DNA of 64,000 nt, taken from contig CAJNDS010002001.1 of NCBI GenBank assembly GCA_905221605.1, positions 1,317,001 to 1,381,000 on the forward strand. The letters are read 5' to 3'. The stretch is from Symbiodinium natans. Taxonomy: Eukaryota; Sar; Dinophyceae; Suessiales; Symbiodiniaceae. The position numbers were made by a program, and so were the translations under genes. Numbering within the stretch: position 1 is the first letter of the stretch; every line of letters starts with the position of its first letter. Below are positions 37,201 through 41,170 of the stretch, piece by piece. The notes under the pieces are model-generated. The model was given only the letters and a program-made list of their open reading frames with translations. It did not search any database and was not told the origin of the DNA.

Positions 37201-38238
37201 CCCCCCCCCCCCCCCTAAGGGAGTACAGGGAATCACCTGAGTCTTTTTTCAGGGAACCCTTCCTGCAGCGTACGAGACTTGGATCGCCCTGATTGCAACC
37301 TGGTAGGGTGGTCTTCTCGTCTTCTCAGCCCCAAGTAAACTTCACGCTCCGAAGCCTTTGTTGCCCCAAACCAGTGAACTTCATCTCAGAATGCTCCCGG
37401 GCCAGATGATTTCAGGATGGGCGGGTGAACTTCGGCATGGACCATGAGACTGCAGTGCCTCGTCTTCAGTCCTAATATCCTTGCGATTTCACTTCAAACA
37501 AACCGCGGCCGCGCACCTCCTGGCAAGTGTCGTGGCGTCCGACCCTCAACCCTGCATCTGCTGTCGTCCAACATTCGTGAGGTAACCCGAAGCAATGGCA
37601 AAGAATAGAGCACTCCAAAAGTCTAGGGTTTAGACAACAGCCCCACTCACCAAGCTCAGTCTACACCTCCTTTGAGTAGCCGTTTCTCATCTCTAAAGCT
37701 CTTGAGGTGGAAAAGGGACAATCAGGAACCACGAATTCTGCTGATAAGTGCTAGAACTCTATGATCCCCAGAACCCTTCGCGCACCCTAGAACCCCAGAA
37801 CCCTTCGTGCGCCCTAGCGGCCTGGAACCCTATAAGCCCTGGCTCTAACCCCAAACAACCCAATACCCCAAAAACCCAAAATCCCGACAAACACCAAAGT
37901 CGACTCAAGAACTCAGAAATGGACCCGAAAAGCCCTAGGCCCACCCGAGCCCACCTGAGAAGCATTAAATCTGAAGCCCTAAACTTCATAAACCCTAAAC
38001 TTCATAAACCTAAACCCTAAACCCTGAACCCTAAACCCTGAGCCCCCGAAACCCTAAAACCCAAACCCTAAACCCCCAAAAACTTTCTAAGCCCTATGAA
38101 CCTTGAACCCCAACCTTATGAACCCTAAACGCTGAACCCTAAACCCCAAGCCCTACACCCCGATCTCGGCTGCCTCGGTGGGGGTCGGCACCGTGCTTGC
38201 CGGCGTCTCAGTCCCCCACCTTGGGTTCCGCTGCGGAG
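2625..38238 (-). CDS. VPS13: VPS13/chorein-family gene, C-terminal half, about 35 small exons (discontinuous, partial)
   Basis: Span of a split gene; the exons are listed separately. VPS13 proteins are rod-shaped bulk lipid-transfer proteins at membrane contact sites; their VAB (SHR-BD) domain is built from repeated beta modules, each with a conserved Asn. Read from high to low coordinates the islands give family-like motifs in plausible order: ERTKLVTVAARH, then VRNQLPFEVEV, later WPFEIENRS followed by VVFYQEG, LLRP, then CPYAWALEAERL, then YQLDNIS, GASRCLRLYD, VDTLHRTPQELLGL, TATLTVHHIQLDD and FATLRITLRSF. No N-terminal chorein domain is visible, and the 3' end lies beyond the left edge. 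The chain is inference: a 64-kb region could hold two genes in series, and the 41-64 kb exons might be the 5' part of the same gene. Most exons are 40-100 bp. I am fairly sure of the family and much less sure of the exact borders. Confidence 0.6.
2937..3077. mobile_element. MITE-like family 2
   Basis: Ends TTACTTGGAGGTTCATGGTA and AAGTAACCTCCCAGTAGG are inverted; internal TATAACCCAATTATAACTGT pairs with ACAGTTACAGTTGGGTTATG. Confidence 0.75.
3890..3980 (-). CDS. Probable VPS13-like exon
   Basis: Minus frame GVTSRPMLAITLHGPTDRRA. 'P.LxxxL' is expected between the IQxD and ATG_C-type regions. No heptamer arrays directly adjoin. Confidence 0.4.
4526..4655. mobile_element. MITE-like family with C/A tracts in its ends
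   Basis: AGCTACTATTTGCTTAAGAA at left and TTCTTAAGCCAAGTAGTAGA at right are inverted. The left arm continues into C14-A9, the right arm into TTTTTGGGGGG. A solo right arm lies at 27979-28010. Confidence 0.7.
4802..4895. mobile_element. Short inverted-repeat element
   Basis: CCAAAACCCCTCAGTTCAGG and CCTGAACTATAAGGGGTTTT pair as imperfect ends; about 94 bp, abutting the acidic exon. Confidence 0.6.
4900..5068 (-). CDS. Long acidic exon
   Basis: Minus frame ETEARDLALEDSKDEKAQN, then SEDASGEQRHEESDSESELL and PERLLIEPQPP. Glu/Asp/Ser-rich disordered linker, typical of inserts between VPS13 modules. A MITE-like element abuts its downstream end, so the donor is unclear. Confidence 0.5.
5457..5787. 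mobile_element. 331-bp element with 19-bp perfect inverted ends
   Basis: TCCGAGCATCTGTTTAATT at 5457-5475 is exactly inverted at 5769-5787. Inside, CCACATTTAAAGAAATT occurs twice (about 5486 and 5569). Non-coding, with a short G tract near the right end. Confidence 0.75.
5898..5982 (-). CDS. Probable VPS13-like exon
   Basis: Acceptor CCCTACAG, frame EAFLFGPMDSGLNARTSAAR. Single open frame. TTTAGGG repeats on both sides. Confidence 0.45.
7019..7119 (-). CDS. VPS13-like exon, 'IQxD' motif
   Basis: Acceptor CCCTTAG, donor GTTGGG, 101 bp. Frame ERAQVDYVQLEKPQKEKTA continuing TLTVHHIQLDDFGDE. In VPS13, 'LxVxxIQIDNQ' follows 'PxELL' by about 30-40 residues, as here. CCCTAAA/CCCGAAA left, TTAGGGC array right. 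Confidence 0.65.
7129..7300. repeat. Two homogenised variant heptamer arrays
   Basis: About 11 copies of TTAGGGC switch abruptly at about 7206 to about 13 copies of TTGAGGG, then plain TTTAGGG. Blocks of identical variants point to local slippage or unequal exchange. Confidence 0.93.
8293..8366 (-). CDS. VPS13-like exon, 'D..PQELL' motif
   Basis: Acceptor CTTCGGAG, frame HVCLVDTLHRTPQELLGLTA, donor GTGTTT. VPS13 proteins carry 'xSxVDxxPxELLxLxL' just after the SHR-BD domain; this is a close fit and among the best evidence for the family. Confidence 0.7.
9200..9263 (-). CDS. VPS13-like exon with clear borders
   Basis: Acceptor CCCTAAG, frame LCEDEEHVWTKLGFDIFLSG, donor GTTTGT. It precedes the 'VDxxxxTPQELL' exon, where VPS13 proteins carry a 'xxGIxISL' strand. 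Confidence 0.5.
10502..10575 (-). CDS. Probable exon, acidic
   Basis: Minus frame KLPPAEAEQDHLVASELDFA. CCCTAAA/CCCTAGAAG repeats left, TTTAGGG right. Confidence 0.4.
12113..12178 (-). CDS. VPS13-like exon
   Basis: Minus frame LRATLKLRGASRCLRLYDPE. Matches 'VxxxGxTRxLRIxD' at the end of the SHR-BD domain. Followed by a possible donor GTGCAG; CCCTAAA left and 19 TTTAGGG copies right. Confidence 0.6.
12184..12498. repeat. Longest TTTAGGG telomere-like block
   Basis: About 19 perfect TTTAGGG copies, a short interruption with TTTAGGGG and GTTAGGG variants (12318-12368), then about 18 more perfect copies. Internal to the VPS13-like gene. Confidence 0.95.
12995..13079 (-). CDS. VPS13-like VAB exon with conserved Asn
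   Basis: Acceptor GTAGCCCAG, frame YQLDNISAGLRRGDLWLPGT. 'YxLDNxS' is a second VAB-type module. CCCTGAA-type repeats left, TTCAGGG-type right. Confidence 0.6.
14058..14102 (-). CDS. VPS13-like micro-exon
   Basis: Acceptor CCACGCAG, 15 whole codons VRRIVFPDPEKPKTL, donor GTAGGC. Both splice signals are good. Confidence 0.5.
14735..14828. mobile_element. MITE-like family 1
   Basis: Ends TTCCCCCTTATACTAACAGT and CTGTTAGTATAAGGGGGA are inverted; the centre holds GGGGGGTACCATCAT. Confidence 0.75.
14862..14957. mobile_element. Inverted-repeat element
   Basis: AAGAACCCAAAACCCTACTT and AAGTAGGTTTTGGGTTCT pair; inner TTGTTGTAGG pairs loosely with CCACCTACAA. Follows a family 1 element within 40 bp. 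Confidence 0.65.
14968..15054. mobile_element. MITE-like family 2, right half
   Basis: GTAACCATAATTAGGGGCAT at left and CGGAACCTCCAAGTAGGG at right. A left-type end lies alone at 13925-13990 (CCTACTTGGAGGTTCATGGG), possibly another copy. Confidence 0.55.
15062..15226. repeat. TTTAGGG array
   Basis: About 22 copies, nearly perfect, with one GTTAGGG and one TTGAGGG variant; adjoins the 15.25-kb exon. Confidence 0.93.
15228..15312 (-). CDS. Probable VPS13-like exon
   Basis: Minus frame WDYMLTQASGPGAFSTSELP. A 22-copy TTTAGGG array ends just to the left. Single open frame. Confidence 0.45.
15690..16290. repeat. Direct duplication, about 200-bp unit
   Basis: A block starting TTTTTCAATTTTAAA, running through GGGGGACCCCAGGATCGGCC to TTTTCTGGATTTTTGAC, occurs at about 15697-15903 and 16090-16285 with few changes. 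Between the copies is a TTTTTCAAGG/TTTTTCAGG minisatellite (15925-16010). No gene seen. Confidence 0.85.
16325..16540. repeat. GGGGGGTCCCAG minisatellite
   Basis: Irregular tandem GGGGTCCCAG units. The long open frames here on both strands are products of the repeat, not genes. Confidence 0.85.
16788..16840 (-). CDS. VPS13-like exon with PYAW motif
   Basis: Frame RRCPYAWALEAERLHRT, donor GTGAGG. 'PYAWxxPxxxxxL' is one of the best conserved stretches of the VPS13 SHR-BD/VAB domain; here Ala/Leu replaces the usual Asp-x-Pro. Confidence 0.65.
16931..16987 (-). CDS. VPS13-like exon
   Basis: Acceptor TTTCTCAG, frame APGCREWLLRPCEAAMKPR, donor GTTCCC. 'LxP' before the next exon's PYAW fits the VAB module. 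The intron to the next exon is only about 90 bp and is almost wholly heptamer repeat. Confidence 0.6.
18030..18106 (-). CDS. VPS13-like exon
   Basis: Minus frame GSEVVFYQEGADLSARGPAP. 'xVxFYQxG' follows 'IENRS' in VPS13 proteins, and here follows it in the next exon. CCCTAAA repeats left. Confidence 0.55.
18810..18945. repeat. CCCTAAA array with CCCTGAA tail
   Basis: About 15 CCCTAAA copies followed by four CCCTGAA copies, left of the 19.0-kb exon. Confidence 0.93.
18999..19071 (-). CDS. VPS13-like VAB exon with conserved Asn
   Basis: Acceptor CCCTGAAG, frame PCKPRGQWPFEIENRSCQHS, donor GTTGCT. 'PFxIENRS' is the hallmark of a VAB module, carrying its invariant Asn. A 14-copy CCCTAAA array lies to the left. 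Confidence 0.65.
19359..19461. mobile_element. MITE-like family 1, best copy
   Basis: 103 bp with inverted ends TTGGGATGTTCCCCCTTATA / TATAAGTGGGAACATCCCAA and an 8-bp duplication AACATAAC on each side (19351-19358, 19462-19469). An 8-bp duplication suits hAT-type transposase mobilisation. Confidence 0.8.
19701..19768 (-). CDS. VPS13-like exon
   Basis: Minus frame LKVRASMQLDGATLFLILSR. Matches the VAB strand pair 'VRVxxxxxGxTLFxxL'. TTTAGGG-like repeats on both sides. Confidence 0.55.
20160..20226 (-). CDS. Possible exon
   Basis: Minus frame YLCAAVSTDDEPPHCSAPK; another minus frame is Arg-rich and open. Weak. Confidence 0.25.
20404..20490. mobile_element. MITE-like family 3, one clear end
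   Basis: TTTAGGGGTCGGAATAATTA at left and TGGTCCCTTTGTAATTATAC inside; right end eroded. Confidence 0.5.
20788..20838 (-). CDS. VPS13-like exon with clear borders
   Basis: Acceptor CGCCTAAG, frame VGDTVLALVRFNGRPLL, donor GTGGCA. 51 bp, 17 codons. TTTAGGG-type repeats on both sides. Confidence 0.5.
21655..21713 (-). CDS. Probable exon
   Basis: Minus frame EWKVVGSNSALGGSLLREG. CCCTAAA array left and a TTTAGGGTAC-type minisatellite right. 'VVGSNxxLG' also recalls starch-binding CBM20 domains, but one short exon cannot decide. Confidence 0.4.
21718..22210. repeat. 20-bp minisatellite derived from the heptamer
   Basis: Core unit GGTACTTAGGGTTGTTTTAG with exact 20-bp period for about six copies at 21840-21960; degenerate TTTAGGGTACTTAGG copies spread on both sides. 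Confidence 0.9.
22452..22540 (-). CDS. Possible exon
   Basis: Minus frame SLRRMGHVIEHARCNLASAL. TTTAGGG-type repeats are on the left, and the Gag fragment is on the right. Could instead belong to the transposon remnant. Confidence 0.3.
22625..22943 (-). pseudogene. Fragment of a copia-type retrotransposon Gag
   Basis: The minus strand reads EEVRLVAIAELLCLTRSG, then ENLDELLTRFDILRQ, then, in another frame, LVWILLRALGV and, in a third, LVQLLHEFQGRAPQAEDESL. This order of motifs matches the Gag region of Ty1/copia elements common in dinoflagellates. Frame changes between the blocks, no protease, integrase or reverse transcriptase nearby, and no long terminal repeats, mark it as a dead fragment lodged in the VPS13-like gene. 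Confidence 0.6.
23221..23340. mobile_element. MITE-like family 2
   Basis: GGTTACTTGGTACTTACAAC at left and ATCCTGAACCTCCAAGTAGG at right. Confidence 0.65.
24077..24146 (-). CDS. VPS13-like exon with clear borders
   Basis: Acceptor CGCTTAAG, frame AMNYDGSSVQPLLSIRVPGE, donor GTTGCT. The 'LSIRVPG' strand fits VAB modules. CCCTAAA left, eight TTTAGGG copies right. Confidence 0.5.
24425..24492 (-). CDS. VPS13-like exon between 18-bp direct repeats
   Basis: Minus frame GDSLSIGAIPASSTWVISSV, matching the 'G.SxSIPxxxxxxxxxxI' pattern of VAB modules. TCGCCTCTTCTGAGCGAA occurs at 24368-24385 and again at 24482-24499, so one edge of the exon is duplicated. Confidence 0.5.
25040..25112 (-). CDS. Probable exon, Lys-rich
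   Basis: Acceptor TTATATCAG then GPPQNFEKVALKKLAERNFV. Strongly protein-like but unlike its neighbours: lower GC, no heptamer arrays around it, next to an AT-rich TATATA stretch. It may belong to another gene or be an old insertion. Confidence 0.4.
25873..25930 (-). CDS. Probable VPS13-like exon
   Basis: Minus frame DWSEGVKTTSKATARAAP; WS starting a strand is common after VAB turns. CCCTAAG left, TTTGGGG/TTTAGGG right. Confidence 0.4.
26451..26522 (-). CDS. Probable VPS13-like exon
   Basis: Minus frame TQSAIVWQQRDTPESADLKS, similar in pattern to the PxxWxxP stretch that closes a VAB module. CCCTAAA array left. Confidence 0.45.
26757..26825 (-). CDS. Probable exon
   Basis: Minus frame KNGETLGHVRLRECREQVHR. 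Flanks lack strong arrays. The composition is protein-like and other frames are closed. Confidence 0.4.
27436..27503 (-). CDS. Probable VPS13-like exon
   Basis: Minus frame DSRLRAQVSGVLRLEEGFLV, beta-strand-like. CCCTAAA repeats left, five-copy TTTAGGG right. Confidence 0.45.
27727..27764. mobile_element. MITE-like family 1, solo arm
   Basis: TTAAGGACTGTTAGCATAAG followed by GGGGAACCTCCCAA; no partner arm seen. Confidence 0.5.
28188..28264 (-). CDS. Probable VPS13-like exon
   Basis: Minus frame LVPRLLYHSTDTDGVLARAQ. CCCTAAA repeats left; a long G tract then TTTAGGG right. No diagnostic motif. Confidence 0.45.
28584..28645 (-). CDS. Possible exon
   Basis: Minus frame DSRVHSSFARPKQPQLAERV is open in a GC-rich island; a second frame is also open. 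Weak. Confidence 0.25.
28774..28812 (-). CDS. Possible micro-exon
   Basis: Minus frame LMDVSSDSRWPW ending before GTATGG. TTTAGGG on the left, CCCTAAA on the right, opposite to the usual arrangement. Weak. Confidence 0.25.
29606..29695 (-). CDS. Probable exon, acidic linker
   Basis: Minus frame SSPSEGSEEPVRELGPHK, preceded by FAHLVGLWC. CCCTAAA repeats left and a 13-copy TTTAGGG array right. Confidence 0.4.
29730..29825. repeat. TTTAGGG array
   Basis: About 13 perfect copies right of the 29.65-kb exon; the same exon has CCCTAAA on its left (29280-29605, degenerate). Confidence 0.93.
29866..29993. mobile_element. MITE-like family 2, divergent
   Basis: CCTACTTGCGTTGGGTTTCT at left; CCCATGAACCTCCAAGTATG at right. 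Confidence 0.5.
30173..30263. repeat. CCCTAAA array
   Basis: About 12 perfect copies ending at the 30.3-kb exon island. Confidence 0.93.
30264..30321 (-). CDS. Probable exon, Pro/Lys linker
   Basis: Minus frame QTPEAVAPASKLPKRPPAQ. A long perfect CCCTAAA array lies left and TTTAGGG right. Downstream neighbour of rhaM in the VPS13-like chain. Confidence 0.35.
30697..31382 (-). CDS. rhaM: L-rhamnose mutarotase family protein, three exons, complete
   Basis: Predicted 149-residue protein from exons 31136-31382, 31017-30911 and 30792-30697 (stop TGA at 30699-30697). The family interconverts alpha and beta anomers of L-rhamnose (DUF718/RhaM, usually about 104 residues, a small ferredoxin-like dimer). 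Residues 48-58 read YVDAHAKVWPE, keeping the Tyr-x3-His pair of the active site (Tyr48, His52) and the WPE motif; HNYSIFL follows at 69-75, and Trp107 lies in NAKWQAEM. Residues 1-30 are an Ala/Gly/Lys-rich extension without a clear signal peptide. Both introns are 118 bp, near-copies of one inverted-repeat element, and removal restores a continuous frame across both junctions. The first uses GT-AG, the second GA-AG. An AG-rich stretch just upstream (around 31400) could accept the dinoflagellate spliced leader. The gene sits between exons assigned to the VPS13-like gene on the same strand. Confidence 0.85.
30793..30910 (-). mobile_element. Introner element forming rhaM intron 2 (GA-AG)
   Basis: 118 bp, sister copy of the first rhaM intron. 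On the minus strand it is bordered by a 4-bp duplication GAAG; the spliced frame requires a GA donor (GAAGCTAGG) and the element's CTAG acceptor. Exon 2 ends ..CCATCCCAA and exon 3 opens GAAGGGAGTGCC, which joins in frame as SQEGSAEEE. GA donors are non-canonical generally but recorded in dinoflagellates. Confidence 0.87.
31018..31135 (-). mobile_element. Introner element forming rhaM intron 1 (GT-AG)
   Basis: 118 bp. On the minus strand it starts GTTACTAGGATGCCCAGTA and ends TACTGGGCAGCCTAG, so the body has terminal inverted repeats CTAGGxTGCCCAGTA. A 4-bp duplication GTTA lies on each side; the left copy supplies the GT donor and the element's own terminal CTAG supplies the AG acceptor. It is about 90% alike by eye to the next intron of the same gene. 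Confidence 0.88.
31948..31991 (-). CDS. VPS13-like micro-exon
   Basis: Acceptor TGCGGAGTTC-side AG (CCGCAG), frame VRNQLPFEVEVWPSQ, donor GTGGCT. The xxNxLPFxxEV pattern is the conserved Asn module of the VPS13 VAB domain. It is only 44 bp. Upstream neighbour of the embedded rhaM gene. Confidence 0.55.
32637..32708 (-). CDS. Probable VPS13-like exon
   Basis: Minus frame SSPRAEVPRYVVGALGDQGL. Lies between the 33.5-kb and 32.0-kb exons of the same chain. CCCTAA-type repeats left, degenerate TTTAGGG right. Confidence 0.4.
33345..33495. repeat. CCCTAAA to CCCTAAG array
   Basis: About seven CCCTAAA copies then about nine CCCTAAG copies, then mixed, ending at the 33.5-kb exon. Confidence 0.92.
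33498..33568 (-). CDS. VPS13-like exon, start of VAB region
   Basis: Acceptor ACGCTCAG, frame GLPAPFERTKLVTVAARH. In VPS13 a (S/E)RTKxVxVxPR stretch precedes the first VAB module, and this fits. Strong CCCTAAG/CCCTAAA array left, TTTAGGG array right. Confidence 0.55.
34398..34448 (-). CDS. Possible exon
   Basis: Minus frame MNRDVNLRSNRPDFALR. Left flank CCCTAAA-like; right flank lacks repeats. Confidence 0.3.
34747..34885. mobile_element. MITE-like family 2, heptamers inserted
   Basis: GAACTACTTGGAGGTTCATG then TTACTTATAACC; the interior now carries TTTAGGG repeats; right end weak (CTACTTGTAACCTACTTCGA). Confidence 0.55.
35371..35455 (-). CDS. Probable VPS13-like exon
   Basis: Acceptor CCTAAGAG, frame PRISVGILGSTGVAQLPRAG. 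Beta-strand-like, typical of VPS13 rod modules but not diagnostic. CCCTAAA left, TTTAGGG right. Confidence 0.4.
35550..35662. mobile_element. MITE-like family 4
   Basis: CCTAAGGGTCCATGTACCTC and TAGGTACTTGGACCCTTAGG form inverted ends; a second inner pair is GTACTTGGGCC / GGCCCAAGTA. Confidence 0.7.
35875..36006. mobile_element. MITE-like family 2
   Basis: GGTACTTATTAACCAATGAT at left; GAACCATGAACCTCCAAGTA at right; CAGTTATAATTGG is internal. Confidence 0.7.
36113..36166 (-). CDS. Possible exon
   Basis: Minus frame FWEDVVVALAMSRALRI in a short island between two TTTAGGG arrays. Hydrophobic helix. Weak. Confidence 0.25.
36170..38160. other. Intron or intergenic stretch without a gene
   Basis: About 2 kb with few heptamers. 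Several open frames exist on both strands, but overlap each other and show no motif, so I do not call them. Holds a C tract at 37200 and CCCTAAA-like text near 38000. Confidence 0.4.
38161..38238 (-). CDS. Possible exon, Pro/Thr linker
   Basis: Minus frame NPRWGTETPASTVPTPTEAA. CCCTAAA repeats left, TTTAGGG repeats right. It may be a linker of the VPS13-like protein or belong to another gene. Confidence 0.35.
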
Positions 38239-38683
38239 TTTAGGGTCAGGGTTTAGGGTTTAGGGTTTAGGGTTTAGGGTTTAGTGTTTAGGGTTTAGGG
38301 TTTAGGGTTTGGGGTTTGGGGTTTCGGGTTTACGGGTTGCCGAACCCAACCCCAAACTCGAAGGGTGGCGCCCGTTTTGACCATCAACCCCAAACCCAAA
38401 ACCCAAAACCCAAAACCCTAAACCCTAAACCCTAATTAAACCTCAAAGCCTATAGAAACCCTAGAAACATTAGGCATCCCGGCCCCAATCCACCTACGTC
38501 TTTTTTTTTGGGGTGCTACTTTCTGGCGTGTCAAGGGTTTAGGGTTTAGGGTGAGCGGTTTACGTAAGGTTTTAGGGGGAGGGAATTGAGGGTTCCTGGA
38601 TGGAGGGTTTAGGGCTGAATTTTCGGGATCTCGGATTTTGAACGCTGTGCTTTTAGAGGGCGTTCTGCGTTGCCACAGTACCC

Positions 38684-38783
38684 TAATGTAGGGGCCTGAA
38701 TAATTGTTTTACTTTCTGGGTTACTGTAGTATAATTACAAAGGGACCATAGGGTATTAGTAATTATTCCGACCCCTATATTAC
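38684..38783. mobile_element. MITE-like family 3
   Basis: TAATGTAGGGGCCTGAATAA and TTATTCCGACCCCTATATTA are inverted ends; the middle has ATAATTACAAAGGGACCATA. Confidence 0.75.
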
Positions 38784-39266
38784 ACTCTACAGCTGGCGAC
38801 ACCCGAGGTGAGTGAGTGTCGATCGCGCAAGAGCAAGACTGTTCGACCTAGACTGACAGGAATGTTGGGAGTCGAGCGGGGAGCCGGGAAACGAACTGAG
38901 TAGAAACGAACCGCCAAGAGCCACAAACAAAACATGACCAACGAACCGAATCACACCGTACCGCAGGCGACGTGCAACCGAAACAGACGGACGACACTTG
39001 CAGACGATAAGTGCAGATTGAGGCCCCCCCCCCCCCCCAAATTGAGTAAGTTTCAGGTTTGGGTTTCGAAGTTTGGGTTGAGGAGCTCTATGGCGTCCTG
39101 AATGGGGTTCGGGCAGCGCTAGCTTGGGTCATAAGTCCAGTGACGATATGGGGACCATCCCTGAGGAGCCATGGCGTTCAAGGCAAAGTTGAGAAGACTC
39201 GACGCCTTTTGCATCGACAAGCATGTCTCGGCATCTGTGAGTACGCGCGCGCGTGCGAGAAAAGTG

Positions 39267-39377
39267 CACATGGGTGGTTGTCAAAATTATGATCCCTTTT
39301 GGGGTGCCCTTAATATTAGGTGCCGTAGTATAATGGGGATCCAAAAAGGGACCATAATTTTGACAGCCACCTACGTG
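39267..39377. mobile_element. MITE-like family 5, long terminal repeats
   Basis: 111 bp whose ends pair over about 34 positions: GGGTGGTTGTCAAAATTATG against CATAATTTTGACAGCCACCT, then CCCTTTTGG against AAAAAGGG. Confidence 0.8.
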
Positions 39378-39673
39378 TTGAAACCTGCTCCCGCCGGTGA
39401 GGGCTGCAAGACCCATGGGAACCTAGTTTTTTAATAACGATTGTAGTAGCGTACAGCTTGTATGATTTCGATATGAAATAGCTTCAATTCGTCCCCAAGG
39501 CAACCAGGGCACAGCTGTACAACAGTGCAACAATATCGCAAAAACCATTCCTGCGTTCAGCTTGTACGGCTTGCTAAGCAAGCGGCAGTCTCAACGTGGC
39601 CGCTGACCGATGCACTGGCACAAGCTGTCATGCCAAAGAGGGTCTCTCAACTTTGTGCATGCACCGGCTTCCA

Positions 39674-40701
39674 TCAACAATCGTACGGGGCCCACATCAG
39701 CGCCGTTTTGCCAGCTTTGTCCGTCACATCCACGGCCGCGCCAGCTTCCAACAGCAAGCTCACAACCGCAACATGACCGCTGCTAGATGCCCACATCAGT
39801 GCTGTTATGCCATCATCTACTGCCGCGTCCGTGGCGGTAGCTTGAAGCAGCAAGCTCGCAACCGCAGTGTGGCCGTTGTAACATGCCCAAGTGAGAGCTG
39901 CGACGCACTGCCTGCTGTTGAACTTGTCGACAGCCGCGGCTTCCAACAGCAAGCGAACGACCTCCACATGGCCACTGTACGATGCCTCACTCAGTGCCGT
40001 TGTGCCTTCCGCATCCCTCAAGTCCTGAGTAGCCCAGTAACCATATTATGATAAGGGCACCCTTTTGTGGGTTGGTTACTGTATAGGGGAACCCAGAACC
40101 AAAAAAGGGTAAAGGGTACCACTGGGCTACTAAGAGTCTGTGTCTGCGCCAGCCTCTAACAGCAACCATACAACCTCGGAGTGGCCCTTGTCAGCTATCA
40201 TGTCCTTTGCCGCACCGGCTTCCAATAGCAACCGCACAACATCAACATGGCCGTTTCGGGATGCCTGTAGGAGAGCCGCGCTGCGGGACTCATCCCTCTT
40301 GCTCGGGGCCGCGCCGGCTTCCAGCAACAAGCGCACCACCTCGGTGTGGCCGCCGCCCGACGCGTGCATGAGAGGCGTCTTGGAGCACCAGTCTGTCACG
40401 TCTGTGCCCGCGCCCGCGTTCAGCATCATGCGCACAACCTGAACGTGACCAGAGGCAGCTGCCGCGTGTAGCTCGTCTCGATGCGCTGGCGGTGGCAAGG
40501 ACGACAAGATCACGAGCTGCACGTCCATGGCCGACACGAGCTCCTCTGGATTGGCCATCCTTCTACCCTCATGGAGGATCTCTTGAAAAGCGGAATGTGC
40601 TGCCTGATGCGAAGATGCCGCTTCAGGTGCAGGACATCAGACACCTCCTCCACCGGTATGGTAGCCAGCTCTTCCCCTGAAACCTTCCAAACACGGATCA
40701 T
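39674..40701 (-). pseudogene. Ankyrin-repeat protein with ubiquitin-like N-terminus, frameshifted
   Basis: Two coding blocks, 40701-40139 and 40024-39674, joined by a 114-bp introner. The start block gives MIRVWKVSGEELATIPVEEV, resembling the ubiquitin-like leader found on many dinoflagellate ankyrin proteins. The frame then breaks at a run of four A (40586-40589; T on the coding strand): downstream the good frame resumes as EILHEGRRMANPEELVSAMD, consistent with loss of one base. At least six ankyrin units follow, recognisable by GHVxVVRLLLEAGA (for example DELHAAAASGHVQVVRMML, KTPLMHASGGGHTEVVRLLL, TALSEASYSGHVEVVRLLL, TALMWASSSGHVAVVSLLL). After the TGA at 39676-39674 ankyrin-like text continues in other frames (LMEAGACTKLRD, then ASVSGHVETAACLA), so the 3' end is also broken. 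Ankyrin repeats bind proteins; the partner is unknown. Sequencing error in the homopolymer is an alternative to true decay for the first break. Confidence 0.75.
40025..40138 (-). mobile_element. Introner element forming the ankyrin-gene intron (GA-AG)
   Basis: 114 bp, terminal inverted repeats near CTxAGTAGCCCAGT / ACTGGGCTACTxAG, flanked by a 4-bp duplication GACT. The frame ADTD-LRDAEG is restored only if the donor is GA (GACTCTTAG) and the acceptor AG. It shares the inner AAAAGGG / CCCTTTT and GGTACC.. / ..GGTTAC ends with the rhaM introners but is a more distant member. Confidence 0.82.
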
Positions 40702-41087
40702 GGAACTCGCTGTCCAATGCAAGTCTACCCTAACTAGTCGGGGCCCTCGCAGATCTGCCTGTTTCTGGGAGCCTGGCCCCAAGAAAGAGAAAGAGAGAGA
40801 GGGAGATGATGTGGAAGAACACACCCTCAACAAGCCAGCTTATTCATTGAAGAAATAAGTTATAGCTATAGCTGCATGCAATGCTGGACACTCAAACTTA
40901 AAACCCTAACCCTAAACCCTAAACCCTAAAACTTTAACCCTAAACCCTGAAACCTTCAGTCAGTTCTGGTGCCATGTGCCCTGGGGCCGCAATCCACTCA
41001 TCCTTGAGCTTTGCATGGGAGGAGCCCGTCCCAAACCCAAAGCCCCCAAGCTTGGCATGGGGTTTGGGGTTTAGGGTTTAGGGCTTA

Positions 41088-41170
41088 GGTAACAGTCCTT
41101 AATCGGGACTATCGTACCCCCTATAAAAATCCCTCTTTAAGGACTGTTAGGATACGGGGGCACATCCCAA
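41088..41170. mobile_element. MITE-like family 1, left end worn
   Basis: AACAGTCCTTAATCGGGACT at left and TTTAAGGACTGTTAGGATAC to CACATCCCAA at right. Confidence 0.65.
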
